Source of the DNA: Acanthacorydalis orientalis
Lineage: Eukaryota > Arthropoda > Insecta > Megaloptera > Corydalidae
Direction: 5' to 3'
Length of the DNA: 64,000 bases
Assembly (NCBI GenBank): GCA_034766995.1
Contig: CM068317.1
Coordinates: 26,841,001 to 26,905,000 of the forward strand
Shown: positions 35,418 to 46,261 of the stretch, piece by piece
Numbering within the stretch: the stretch's first letter is position 1
Layout: the number at the start of each line of letters is the position of its first letter
The notes under the pieces: model-generated
The model's input: the letters and a program-made list of their open reading frames with translations, nothing else
The model's database searches: none
What the model was told of the DNA's origin: nothing
Position numbers and translations under genes: made by a program

Positions 35418-36660
35418 ACGATTCGAATAACGTTGAAAACAAAACATTTGTGAATTTTTCACGTTAGGCCTTTCTTTTTGAATCAGGTTCGTTCAACGAC
35501 AAAACATTCAATTCTTTTTCCTTAAACTAGCACACTTTTCTATAACTGAAAATCATTTTCAAATAATGCAAGGATTACTATTGATATTAATAAATAATAA
35601 TTAATATTAAGAATAAAATCTGAATCAATAATTGGTACGTTTTCGTCAATAAATTACTTGTTTGCTTGACATTTACAGAATTTTTTTATAAAAATAATAC
35701 ATTATTTATTTTTCTATTAGAAAATAATTTTTATTTTATTTCTGCTAGTTGCACTAGCAAATTTTCATTATATATATATATATATATACGTATTGTGTAT
35801 GTATTAATTGACTATTATTAAAGTAATATACTGAATATACTTGTAATAATCTCAAATTAATCACCGAAAAGTTAATTAAAATCTGAATACAATATTTAAT
35901 TGCTTCGTCGCAGCGGGCTTCTTGAAACATTTTCATAAATAATAGTTTGAAATTGCACAGTTTTGAGAACAATACATTATTCTGCACAATTGCTACATTT
36001 TATCATAAATATGTCACCGTTATATTTTATCAGATGAAGTTGATATTTACAAAATGTAAATCTTGCTTTTAATTGACAAATCTAGATAATAGATATCACC
36101 AATAATAATACATCAATTGTCAGGTTTGAACATACTGTCACATTGTGAAATAAATACTTATTTGAGATATTCGTTCAAGTAATCGTTTCTAGTTAATTAA
36201 TTAATAATCAAAGTATAAATACAATGTTCAAACAATCGATAATTAATTTAATGACTCCTTTATAATTAAATTAACTTCAAACTGATATTGAAGTACTCAT
36301 ACATAATGTATCACATTATGAGATAAATATTCTAAAAAAAAAATCGTTATGTACTAAATGGAATTCTAAATATAACTACAGTTTGTAAACGTGTCATTTA
36401 AGACATTTTTTCATATTAACCGAGAAACAAACTGCAAAAAACTCGTGTCAATACACATATATTTTATATAATGTGAATAAAAAAGAGTAGGAATATAAAA
36501 GGAAAAACGGATTCAGAACAAATAGACTTTCAAAGTGACACAAACTGACAAATTAAATTTCGAAATAAGAATCGGGAAAAGTGATGGTGAGGAGTATTGA
36601 AGCATTCTATATTTATCTCCATGATTTAGGAAAAGATATTTCTTCTGAACGTGGTGCGTA

Positions 36661-36662
<2 letters not shown>

Positions 36663-36729
<67 letters not shown>

Positions 36730-36730
36730 T
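36663..36730. repeat. (AT)n microsatellite
   Basis: One GTAT interruption near the right side. Confidence 0.94.
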
Positions 36731-37647
36731 TGTTTTAAATTTCATTCAAGTATTTAACTTATCATTTAATGCTGAATACTTGTTTTTTATGTAATACAGT
36801 TTCGTTAATCACATCAATGTACAAAATGTATTAACCGTGTAAATACTTTTTTAATGTATCATATACATAAATGTACATACACAAAATGTATCATGTATCA
36901 TAATATAAGTGTTACAATTTATAATGGATGGTTGTATGTAATGTATTTAAAGCATGTATGGACTTCAGTGAACATAGACAATGATGACCTTTACGGATAA
37001 AATATAGCCGTGTCAAACATTAGTCACCGTCATGGTTTGCTGTATTCCGGTAATCTTTTGTATCCCGTTTTAACTGTATCCCTTGTCAAGAGCTCTTCTC
37101 GGATGAAAACTGTCAATAATAGTTTTTCGCACGTATAATATGTTATGTAAGTGATCCCACTTTTTTACTTAATCACGTTTATAAATCAAACACATACATC
37201 GTTTATATTTATATAAATGTAGTTCAATTTTTTTAACTCTTAAATACTATAATATTTAAGTTAATCCGAAGAAAAATTGAATTTAAAAAAAATAGATATG
37301 TTAGAGAAAAGTCGATATTAAAGCTTAAGTAGAATGTAGTTTTTTCATTGTGTTGCTGTAAGTAATTGAATAATAAAGTATAATGATAGTATAATATATA
37401 AACTATAATAATAAGTATTATATTTAATTTTCTTATAAATCGTGGTTATGTTGCATTAAAAATACCGTCTATACATAGTCTGTCTCAGAATTTTCCGAAT
37501 TAGTTTAAAAACGCATATACCTTAATGAGCATTCATACCTTCATCGGCACTACTATCATAAGTCCTTATTAGTGAGCCCGAAGAATAAGAATACTGTTAT
37601 ATTCTTAGTATGTTCTTATTTGTTAGAGTGAGTTATTTATGATTATA

Positions 37648-38094
37648 GTAGGGTACAAATCATCAGTTAAAACTGACAGTCAGACGGTAAATGACAGTCA
37701 GAATGATAATGTTTGCGTCGAAATGACTGACTATCAGTCCAACTGAACCAATTCAAAAATTTTGAATATGGACTGCCATTTACATTGAAACTGTCAGTAA
37801 TTGATAATATGAGCGTAGTTTCTGTCAGTCGTCATTTAGTCGCGCGATTTTAACAAGCCAGGTCAAAGTAAAAAGGATTTTCTTGTTTTTTCATTTTAAA
37901 ATTTTAAGAAAGAAAGCGTGTTTTTATGTTTTTGCGTTAAAAATGAAAAATGGAAGGTGAAAAAGCCATATTAATAGACTTTATTGATTTTTATAAAAAC
38001 AACAGAGAATTGTGGGACAGTCTTTAAATTATGATATGCACTCTTAACTGACAGTCCAAAAAATAGTCAGTTTTACTGATGATTTGTACCCTAC
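37648..38094 (+). mobile_element. PIF/Harbinger-like MITE with a MADF fragment, 447 bp
   Basis: Long terminal inverted repeats, GTAGGGTACAAATCATCAGT at both ends, continuing AAAACTGAC. TTATA stands directly outside both ends (37643-37647 and 38095-38099), consistent with a target duplication of 3 bp (TTA or ATA) or more. Near the right end lies a small frame with the start of a MADF/Myb-like domain. The sub-terminal DNA is full of ACTGACAGTC and its complement. Typical of a deletion derivative that kept the second-protein start of a Harbinger element. Confidence 0.72.
37950..38027 (+). pseudogene. MADF-domain N-terminal remnant inside the Harbinger-like MITE
   Basis: A 25-codon frame starting MEGEKAILIDFIDFYKNNRE and ending LWDSL before TAA. 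The pattern (LI..I..Y..N..LWD) is the first helix of MADF/Myb-SANT-like domains, which PIF/Harbinger elements carry in their DNA-binding protein. The rest of the domain is deleted. Confidence 0.6.
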
Positions 38095-39212
38095 TTATAT
38101 GGTACGATGTGAGTATAAGCTCAACCATACAGAGTTTTAACCTTACAAATAAACATGAACGAGGATGTTTGTATCCATGAATAAAAACAAATGAAAACAA
38201 ACCAAATTTACACTGACTGGATTTTCTCCTGTTTTAACCGTTTAATCATTTTTTTAAACTCTGAGAACTCAATTTCGCGATAAATGTGCATGCTTTTTTT
38301 CAGTAATACCGCTGTGATCTTCAAGATACATACATCAAATTTGATCATAATATAAACAATAAACCAGCTTCTGTAATTATAATAGTATTAATAATTAATC
38401 CATGAAAGGCTGAGATACTTGAATATTCAAACCGGAATGTGTATGGGAAAACAGACGGTTCATTAAAAGTAATGCGACTAAATTTATTTCTGAACACAAA
38501 CGTGTATATCCCCCATTAAAAAAAATTTCAAGACATAAATCTGAGCTTTTTGAATGACTTCATTGTTATCTAAATAAAAGCTTTTCATTTTTAGTTTAGA
38601 GAACGAAAAATACAAATTGGTAAATCAACCGAATAAGATCGATCATTAAAAACGATCCATTTTCATACAACAACGAAAAACTCTTGAGAAACAATGACTT
38701 TGAGACGAAGCAGATGATAAAAATTGTAAAAGTTGTCCAAACATATTGATCAAGAAAGACAGCTCTTTCATGCTGTTTTTCAAAAGTGCTATTATTTATC
38801 AACTATATCTTATGCTGAGACTTTAAAGATAAAAAGAACACTTGTCCAACGATAAATAAATAAAAGTAACTCGCTAATAATGTAAATATTTAATTATTAA
38901 GCTTTGTAAGAACATTGATAATAGCAGAAAAAATTTCTCAAGTATTAAATTTTATTTAATTTCATACTGTCATACTTTGTCAAAACAAAGTGTTTTCTAA
39001 CTGGTATAGAACAGTATTTAAATCTTTAACACTATTACACTCTTTAAATCTAAAATTTTATTTGCTAAATCTCTTAAACTTAAAATTGGTTTCTGGAAGT
39101 TTAACAATTTTTAAAATAATTTGAAAACTGTTATCAGTATTTTTATTGAACTTATTATTCTGTGATTATTACATACTATACTACATACTTTTATTATTCT
39201 GTGATTATTACA

Positions 39213-39215
<3 letters not shown>

Positions 39216-39259
<44 letters not shown>
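39216..39259. repeat. (AT)n after a short direct duplication
   Basis: TTATTATTCTGTGATTATTACATACTA-type text occurs at 39150 and again at 39190 just before the tract. Confidence 0.9.
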
Positions 39260-39261
<2 letters not shown>

Positions 39262-40353
39262 TATATATATTATTATTATTAATAAAATCGTAAGTAAACA
39301 ATTGCTTTAATAGTAAATTCATATAAATCAAGAATTGTTAAAAATAAATTCTTTACGTTTAAATGAAAAATATTTTTTATGAAAAACAAGGCCTCATACA
39401 ATGTAGATTAACATTCAAACATTATATTTGTTAGTCATTCGTTATATTCATGTTTAACGATTTTAAATTTAGCTTCATCACATCATCAAAATGCAACATA
39501 AGAAAACCAATTGATTTTTAATTCGCTTGATTTGATCATTTATATTTTCATTGAATTTGGCGAATTATAAGTTCATGTTTTCAATTTAAGATAAGATAGC
39601 TGAAATGGTCAATAATAATAAATCGGATTTACATGTATAGGATTGTAATTTAATGATTAAAATAGAAAAAAAATATGCAGCATTATTTAATTGTACAGCA
39701 TGTGTTTTAAAATAATTTCATTATAATAAGCATTCGTTTATTCTGTAATTAAAAACAACTTAAATGTACTTCCGCTAACAACTTGTTCATTTTCTAGAAG
39801 TTATACTCTCTTTTCAACAAAACAATCCGTTTCAGTGTTGTGAGTCAAGTATAAATAGTCAGCCTCTTATATCTTTTGTAATATAATACTTTCTCTCATT
39901 CAACGACATAAAATCTTCTATAGAATAATCCAAACCTCAACTCAGTACATGAACCTGTTTTACGTGACTGTGTACATGTATATAATTATTACATTTCTTA
40001 CACTACAATTTATCCGACTGCTGAAAGATTTAACTTGCATAACGCAAAAAAAATTGCAGGCGAAATGACGTACACGAATCAGGTCACAGCGTATCTTTTT
40101 GTTTAAACCGCAGCAAATTCCGTTTCAAACAGTTTCTGTCGAACAGATTTTTTCGCATAGGCACATTCTTTTTTCCCATTTTATTCTTTTTCCAATTTGC
40201 TCGGACGTAGCCATCCATATAGATTAGAAGAATACTTAATTTTTCCATTAGTGTGCGAGTTATTAATGAAAGTAACGAAACGTCAATATTTTTTCAAATT
40301 ATTTTTTTACATACCTACCGGTACATGTAATGATTTACATATTAACAATGTAA

Positions 40354-40361
40354 CTACACAT

Positions 40362-40411
<50 letters not shown>
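40354..40411. repeat. (CA)n(TA)n microsatellite
   Basis: CACA units then TATA units. Confidence 0.94.
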
Positions 40412-40414
<3 letters not shown>

Positions 40415-40647
40415 ACAGTGCTCGACTAAGAGATATAATTGGATTTTTTGTCAGTGTTTACACAGAACAAATAATAAAGCACTTGTATTTTAACCATTTA
40501 ATCACAATTTAGTTATTACTTCTGCGTGAGCAATTTTATTTATAATTTTTATATTGAAAACATTTTAATATTTTATGGTTCTGGAGCTCAGTGATAAAAC
40601 AAACTTTAAAATTAATCAATTTTTAATTTTTATTCTGGCAATGAAAA

Positions 40648-40684
<37 letters not shown>
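40648..40684. repeat. (CA)n(TA)n microsatellite
   Basis: Same composition as the tract 240 bp upstream. Confidence 0.92.
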
Positions 40685-40756
40685 ATATTTATGTGTGTTG
40701 GTATGTGTATGTGTAAACAATACCGAGCTTTATTATAAAGTAACTAATTTTCTTAA

Positions 40757-41460
40757 GGGGACCCGGTGGTCTAGCGGCCTAAAATTTAAGCTATTTTAAA
40801 AATTTTTTTTCTATATGAGGGTAATGAATAATGCTTTCAAATTTTTTTACACTTATTTTATTAATAATAAACTACACAAAAATGAAAATAAAGACAAAAA
40901 AAAATTTTTTTAAATTAGAAAAATGATGCTGAAGTCTCCCTCTCTAAAAAATGGAATTGCGTGGTGAATGATGATTTATCTTTCCCTCTGATATGAAATA
41001 AAACAATTGACGAATTTTTAATTAGTATAAGTATAGCTATCGCAGGAAGTAGAATAAAAAAAAATTGACAAAATGGCGCGTAGTCAAAAGTACAAGTTTG
41101 AAAACGACCAGTATTTTTGAATGTTTTGTTAATAAAAAAAATATAAATATTTTACGAAAACTATTAGTTTTACTTCTAGCGAGAGCTAGAACTATTCGGA
41201 ATAACATATTAAAATTTCAGACAAATCGGTCAAGTAGTTTTTTTTTCTGGCCCCCGCAAGACGAAAAAAAGTAGTTTCGAGATAAACGCGTTTAAAGTTT
41301 CAAGCAAGTATATTCTCAAGAAACTGACCTGACCTTCTAATGGGCTGTAGATCCTGAAATACTCTGAATTTCGTCATCAAATTTTAACAGTATATTTTTA
41401 AGATACTATACTTTCGAAAAAAAAATCGATTTTTCGAAAATTCTAGACCACCGGGTCTTC
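40757..41460. mobile_element. TTAA-flanked MITE, 704 bp
   Basis: TTAA at 40753-40756 and 41461-41464. Inverted ends: left GGGGACCCGGTGGTCTAGCG, right (reverse-complemented) GAAGACCCGGTGGTCTAGAA. There is no transposase homology. The interior includes AAATCGGTCAAGTAGTTTTT (about 41223) followed by GAGATAAACGCG, which resembles a motif seen in many arthropod MITEs. TTAA suggests piggyBac mobilisation, but the ends do not start CCC. Confidence 0.75.
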
Positions 41461-42453
41461 TTAAAGTTATTTATTCCATAAAAATCAATATAATAATAAT
41501 ACAACAATCATCGAAACAGGATCAGAGCATGTGTTCAATGATAATTGAATTGCAAACGTGTACCATCCAGTTCTAATGTCCCGAATGGTCTTAATTGCAC
41601 CCAAGTTTCCAGTAACTCAGTTTCGTCTTTTACTGTCATTCGTCACGCAGATTAAAGGAAATGCCATATGCCATGACACTAAAAAGTTTCGTAACAAAAC
41701 GTATGTTGACCTACTTCAGTATCTAATGTGCCATTATACATAAATTTATCTAGTAAGGAAACTGAAAGTGTTTACAGTATCTTCAAGCATAATTTGTAAG
41801 TTCGAGTTCTCAAGCGCGCAGGTTTATCTGTATATTTTATTATTATGGTAGGGTGAATATAAATATTTGCACGATTTTATTATAACCTATCACAAACTGG
41901 TACACAAGTGTTCCGTAAGAGAGATAACTGAACATTGTTCGTACAGTTTTGAACTTTATAAAATGAAAAGTGTATCTTATAATTTTATCACTTAGCACAT
42001 CATTTTGTGTATAGAAAATAAAATTATATACAAAAATATTTTTCTTATTCTGAAATATGCAATGTTTTATATAAGAACGAAACATATACTTACGAAAATT
42101 ATCAAAAGTTTATAGCTTAATTTTATTATTTGGTCTTAAATCAAAAGGACGCGACACTTAATGGGATCTAGAGATTTTTTTCAAAACTTTTTTTTGATTT
42201 TTTTACAAACATTTTTTTCAATATAAAATATAATCGGTACTTGCCATGTATTGTGGATACTGAAGAAGTCGCAATCGAAAAATGAAAGTAGTACTTCGCT
42301 TTTTTATATAAGATAAGGATGATTCCCACAACACTCTGTTTATTTTTGAAAAAAAATCATAAGGAGATAATGTATTGTAAATAAAAGATATCAGTTTATA
42401 AAAATCTCATACTTGTGAGGACAAATATACCATTTACACATTTTTTTTATATT

Positions 42454-42456
<3 letters not shown>

Positions 42457-42510
<54 letters not shown>
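42457..42510. repeat. (AT)n microsatellite
   Basis: Pure AT units. Confidence 0.95.
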
Positions 42511-42512
<2 letters not shown>

Positions 42513-42599
42513 CATATATCATATTCCTTATCTTCAGTCAAATAATCTGCTGCTAAATAAATGCCTCTCTTAATTTATTTGAATTTGAACAATTCAGTT

Positions 42600-42616
42600 T
42601 CTCTCTCTCTCTCTCT

Positions 42617-42661
<45 letters not shown>

Positions 42662-42688
42662 CATGCATGTTTGTATGTATGTATGTAC
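42600..42688. repeat. Compound (CT)n(AT)n(GTAT)n microsatellite
   Basis: CT x9, AT x18, then GTATGCATGCATG and GTAT units. Confidence 0.94.
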
Positions 42689-43318
42689 GTATTAAAAATA
42701 ATATGTATTAAATATAAATTCACGCATTGTACAGTAGAAAAGTTAATTTATTCTCAATTTACATTCATAAATTATCAACAAATGTTTATTTTAATACATA
42801 TTAAAATGGTATTCGTTTTATTTGGATACATAAACGTACCAGTCTCATTTATTTTTTTTTTGCAACCTCATATTAAGTTTCTAATATTTATTTAAGAAAT
42901 TTCAGCATCGATGGTGTACATTAATTTTTCCAATAAGTTAAAAATTAATAAGAAATAGTTTAAATAAGTAAAAATATAATTTGAGTCGTCTATAACTATA
43001 TTTTTGGAATGATAAATTCTTGCATACCGCGAATATGATACACTTTCAGTTTTAATTTGTTCGTGACCTGTTGGATAAATGAACATTACAATCCTATTTA
43101 AACGTCAAGTTTTATGAGCAATTTATTGAATGCGGAAAGCAGACATTCATTAATCTCCTTAAGATTTCTAATAGAATTATAATAAGGAACGCTGATCAAT
43201 ATTGTTCTTTTTAAATACTCTTTCTACTTCATGGAATCTTACAATTAATCGTGATCTTGTAAATTTATCGAAAATTGTTAATTTAACTTAGCAACAATTA
43301 AAATTAATTTGCTTATTT

Positions 43319-43319
43319 A

Positions 43320-43379
<60 letters not shown>

Positions 43380-43410
43380 GTGTGTGTGTGTGTGGTGTGT
43401 GTGTATGTGT
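43319..43410. repeat. (AT)n(TG)n microsatellite, left flank of the 79-bp MITE
   Basis: AT units to 43374, then TG units to within 4 bp of the MITE target site. Confidence 0.94.
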
Positions 43411-43415
43411 TTGTA

Positions 43416-43494
43416 TTAGGTTGGTAGAAAAATAATTGTGGTTTATGGCCTTCAAATTCGTAACAAAAATTACAATTATTTTTCTATCGACCTA
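43416..43494. mobile_element. 79-bp mariner MITE (two fused terminal repeats)
   Basis: Nearly palindromic. It begins TTAGGTTGGTAGAAAAATAA and ends in its complement TTATTTTTCTATCGACCTA, flanked by TA at 43414-43415 and 43495-43496. The first 45 bp match the left end of the mariner at 8568 (TTTATRRCNTTCAAATTC follows in both), so it is a miniature derivative of that family. It is sandwiched between a (TG)n tract and an (AT)n tract. Confidence 0.85.
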
Positions 43495-43505
43495 TATATA
43501 TATAT

Positions 43506-43563
<58 letters not shown>
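43495..43563. repeat. (AT)n, right flank of the 79-bp MITE
   Basis: Starts with the TA target copy; one TTC interruption. Confidence 0.94.
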
Positions 43564-43568
<5 letters not shown>

Positions 43569-43836
43569 ATATGTATATGATATTAAATAATTTAGGTATT
43601 TTTTTAAAAAAATATGTATACAAGTCTCCTGGAAATTTTCTGTTCTGGAAACTATAATAAGTATCACTAATAAAGAACTGACAAAATGGCATCAACTGAG
43701 TGGGATTTAATATCTGTCACTGTAAGACTGCCAACGTTTAAATCAGTATTTAAAACTGATCAACTGGAAGAGAATAATACCAATTTACATTTTGGATTAT
43801 AAAAATGTTAAATCAATTATTTCTGCACGTGTTTAT

Positions 43837-43839
<3 letters not shown>

Positions 43840-43897
<58 letters not shown>
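43840..43897. repeat. (AT)n, left flank of the Tigger-type element
   Basis: Runs straight into the element's degenerate left end. Confidence 0.95.
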
Positions 43898-43904
<7 letters not shown>

Positions 43905-44881
43905 TCTCCCGATATACGTCCTCCTGATTAGCGACTTTTCGATTTGGGTCGGAGCAAAATTTGAAGCTATGATCCTATTTGCGGCATCTTTCTTTCCATT
44001 TACGTTTTTTTAAAAAAAATATGCGCAGATTCCCAAAATTTTAAATATGACATGTGTACGTATACTGCTTAGAGATGCTTTCTCTTGTCTTATTTCAAAG
44101 CTTTGTTGTCTTGTGAAAATTTATTATATGATCACGAGATAAGTTATTTTTTGGCATTAATCCAATTATCAGTAATCGCGCTAGATAAGTAAATAAATTA
44201 TTTAAAATTATTTACGGTATGTATAATATTAATTTAGGGAAAATGTAGTTTAGTTTAAGATGAGTGAAATAGAAAGAATAAAGACATTAGTGGTTCTCGT
44301 ATTAAAAAAATGTAGCTATATCATTCAAAAGGAAAATGGATGTTATTCGACGTTTTGAAAAGAGAGAAAAGGCATTTAATATTGCCAGCTCAATGGAATT
44401 ACAACCAACAATGGTAAGAACAATTTTAAAAAAATCAGAAAAAATACGTGTGAGTGCTGGCGCAAGAACAGTAAAGTCCGTTGAAGTGGCATCTAAGTCC
44501 AAGCCAATGTTATTAGAGAAAATGGAAAATTCGTTAATTGCATAGATAAGTGACTTAAATGGATAAAAATTAGTTGTAACCGCATTTATTATCCAGAAAA
44601 AAGCAATGAGTTAATTTAATGACCTTTTGGAAATGGCTGATGAAATCGATAAGAATTATAGTTTAGGCCCTAGTTTCGGATGGATAGAAAGATTTAAAAA
44701 GAGAGCAGCACACCTTTACAGTGTAAAAGTACATAAAAATAAATGTTAAAAATACATAACTGAAAAACAGAGTTTTTTTTAACTTCTGATTTTATGGCTT
44801 TTATTTTTGTGCTACTCGATTTACGTTTTTCGTTTTGCATCGTCATTTTTTGGAACGTTTCTCGTCATAAATCGAGGGAAA

Positions 44882-44884
<3 letters not shown>
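43898..44884 (+). mobile_element. Tigger/pogo-type DNA transposon, degraded and internally deleted
   Basis: The right end, reverse-complemented, begins CAGTTTCCCTCGATTTATGA and is followed outside by TA (44885-44886). The left end near 43898 has the degenerate counterpart (TCTCCCGATATACGTC), then repeated GATT-GCG and GTCGGAGC motifs typical of Tigger ends. The middle encodes the CENP-B-like DNA-binding part of the transposase. The DDE domain is missing. Both ends touch (AT)n tracts. Confidence 0.75.
44260..44732 (+). pseudogene. Tigger transposase N-terminal remnant (CENP-B-like helix-turn-helix)
   Basis: Starts MSEIERIKT. After one frameshift it runs KMDVIRRFEKREKAFNIASS, then MVRTILKKSEKIRVSAG, LLEKMENSLIA, stop, and, after further shifts, VTAFIIQKKAMS, LEMADE and GWIERFKKRAA. 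This is the order of the psq-type and Tc5/CENP-B HTH domains of Tigger transposases (VIRRFE, TVRTI, LLEKME, RGWFERFKKR). Stops at 44543 and frameshifts make it a pseudogene. Confidence 0.8.

Positions 44885-44970
<86 letters not shown>
44885..44970. repeat. (AT)n, right flank of the Tigger-type element
   Basis: Begins with the TA target copy; one GTAT interruption. Confidence 0.95.
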
Positions 44971-44971
<1 letters not shown>

Positions 44972-45708
44972 CACGTATTTTCATGAGTTATTTGTCAACC
45001 TATTACTATTAGATAAAATATAGCTGATCAGGTAAATGTCAAACAGTTTATTAGTTGAGACATATAGAAGCAGAAATCTAACACCGTACGAAATCCAATT
45101 TATGTACTGACCTCAGCTTGACGTCTACTTCGGTTACATACAGAACGTCTTGACATTTTAAGATATAAAATTGATTTTGACTCTAGGGAATTCAAAGGTT
45201 GGTGTTCTTAAGGCAGCCATTTTTTTTAAATATAAACATGCGATTTTTTTATTTTTTAAAAATTCATTTGCATTATGACAGTGCTGTTAAATTGATTGTA
45301 AGCTTATACCTAAAAAGTAACATGTTCATTTTGTGAATGAATAATAATAATAAAAAAAAACGTTTTTAGAATGCTATGTTCGATATATTATTTAATTGTA
45401 TTCTTCTACATAAAAAAGTATTTCGTGACAGTAATTGAGTCATTAAGTTATTTAATAATTTGTCCTCGTAATACAAAACAGTTTGTATAATTATATTAAG
45501 TACATATTACTTTTTATGGAAAATAGAAAACAAATAATAACTTGATAATTAGTGTAATATGTAGAAGCAACACATGATTTAAATACTGAATTGATAACAC
45601 ATTAATAACATGTTTACATGTACTTAATCGAAACGTCGCTTATTCTTTATAACTTTTTATCAAAAAGCACACAGTGATAATTACTTAGTACGTTAGTTAA
45701 ATTATATA

Positions 45709-46259
45709 CACCCGTCCCTCAATTTACACGTAGTATCCGTTCCACGTGGATTTGTTTTACGCGAATGAAAATCGCGTGAATTGAGTCTGTCAGTATAATA
45801 GAAAAAATATTGGGAATAAAAGCTGTTAAAAAAGTTGTAGAAACATATTTATTTCACATAAATTAAAAAATAATAATGACGTTTTAGAAAACAAAAGTAT
45901 ATAAATTTTATACGGTGTCACTTGTATACACTTGTTACTTACTTTTAAAACTTCTAGGAAAATATATTTTCTGACTTCGTAAATTAGGATCGCAAAGGTG
46001 ATTAGTAAGGCAATGTGACGTCTCCTGTGCATGTTTCGTACTGCACTGGCGTGCTTTTATACGTTCACGTAAGAATTTGTGTCAATTTGATATATGATAA
46101 ATACAATGAAAAATTATATAAAATGAAATCTAGCTGACCGCGTGAAATGAGATCGCGTAAATCAATACCGCGTATAAAAAGTGCAGCGTAAATAGAGGTA
46201 TAATTTACCTCGTAAAAAACTCGTGTAAAAAAAGTCCCTCGTAAATTGAGGGACGGGTG
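45709..46259. mobile_element. pogo/Tigger-type MITE, 551 bp
   Basis: Perfect terminal inverted repeats, CACCCGTCCCTCAATTTAC, with TA target duplications (45707-45708 and 46260-46261). The ends carry repeated CGCGTAAAT / CGTGTAAAT / CTCGTAAATTGAG motifs facing both ways, the usual build of Tigger-mobilised elements. No transposase coding; the minus-strand open frame at 45826-46032 shows no homology. Confidence 0.85.
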
Positions 46260-46261
46260 TA

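Larger units (their letters stand above)
34701..37642. other. Gene-free stretch
   Basis: Unique AT-rich DNA, one long microsatellite and the small 35376 tandem. The open frames at 35244 and 35754 show no motifs. Confidence 0.6.
38100..40752. other. Gene-free stretch
   Basis: AT-rich DNA with three microsatellites. A mildly GC-richer patch at 40050-40200 shows no coding pattern. Confidence 0.6.
41465..43318. other. Gene-free stretch
   Basis: Two long microsatellites. Open frames at 41558, 41843, 42659 and 42892 have no motifs or homologous text. Confidence 0.6.

Noticed and set aside
35244..35453. 69-codon plus-strand frame with an internal repeat (QIYLHITQIYL)
   Set aside because: The repeat is explained by a 21-bp DNA tandem; the frame has no homology.
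45826..46032. Minus-strand 68-codon frame starting MHRRRHIALL
   Set aside because: Lies wholly inside the TA-flanked pogo-type MITE and shows no transposase or host motif.
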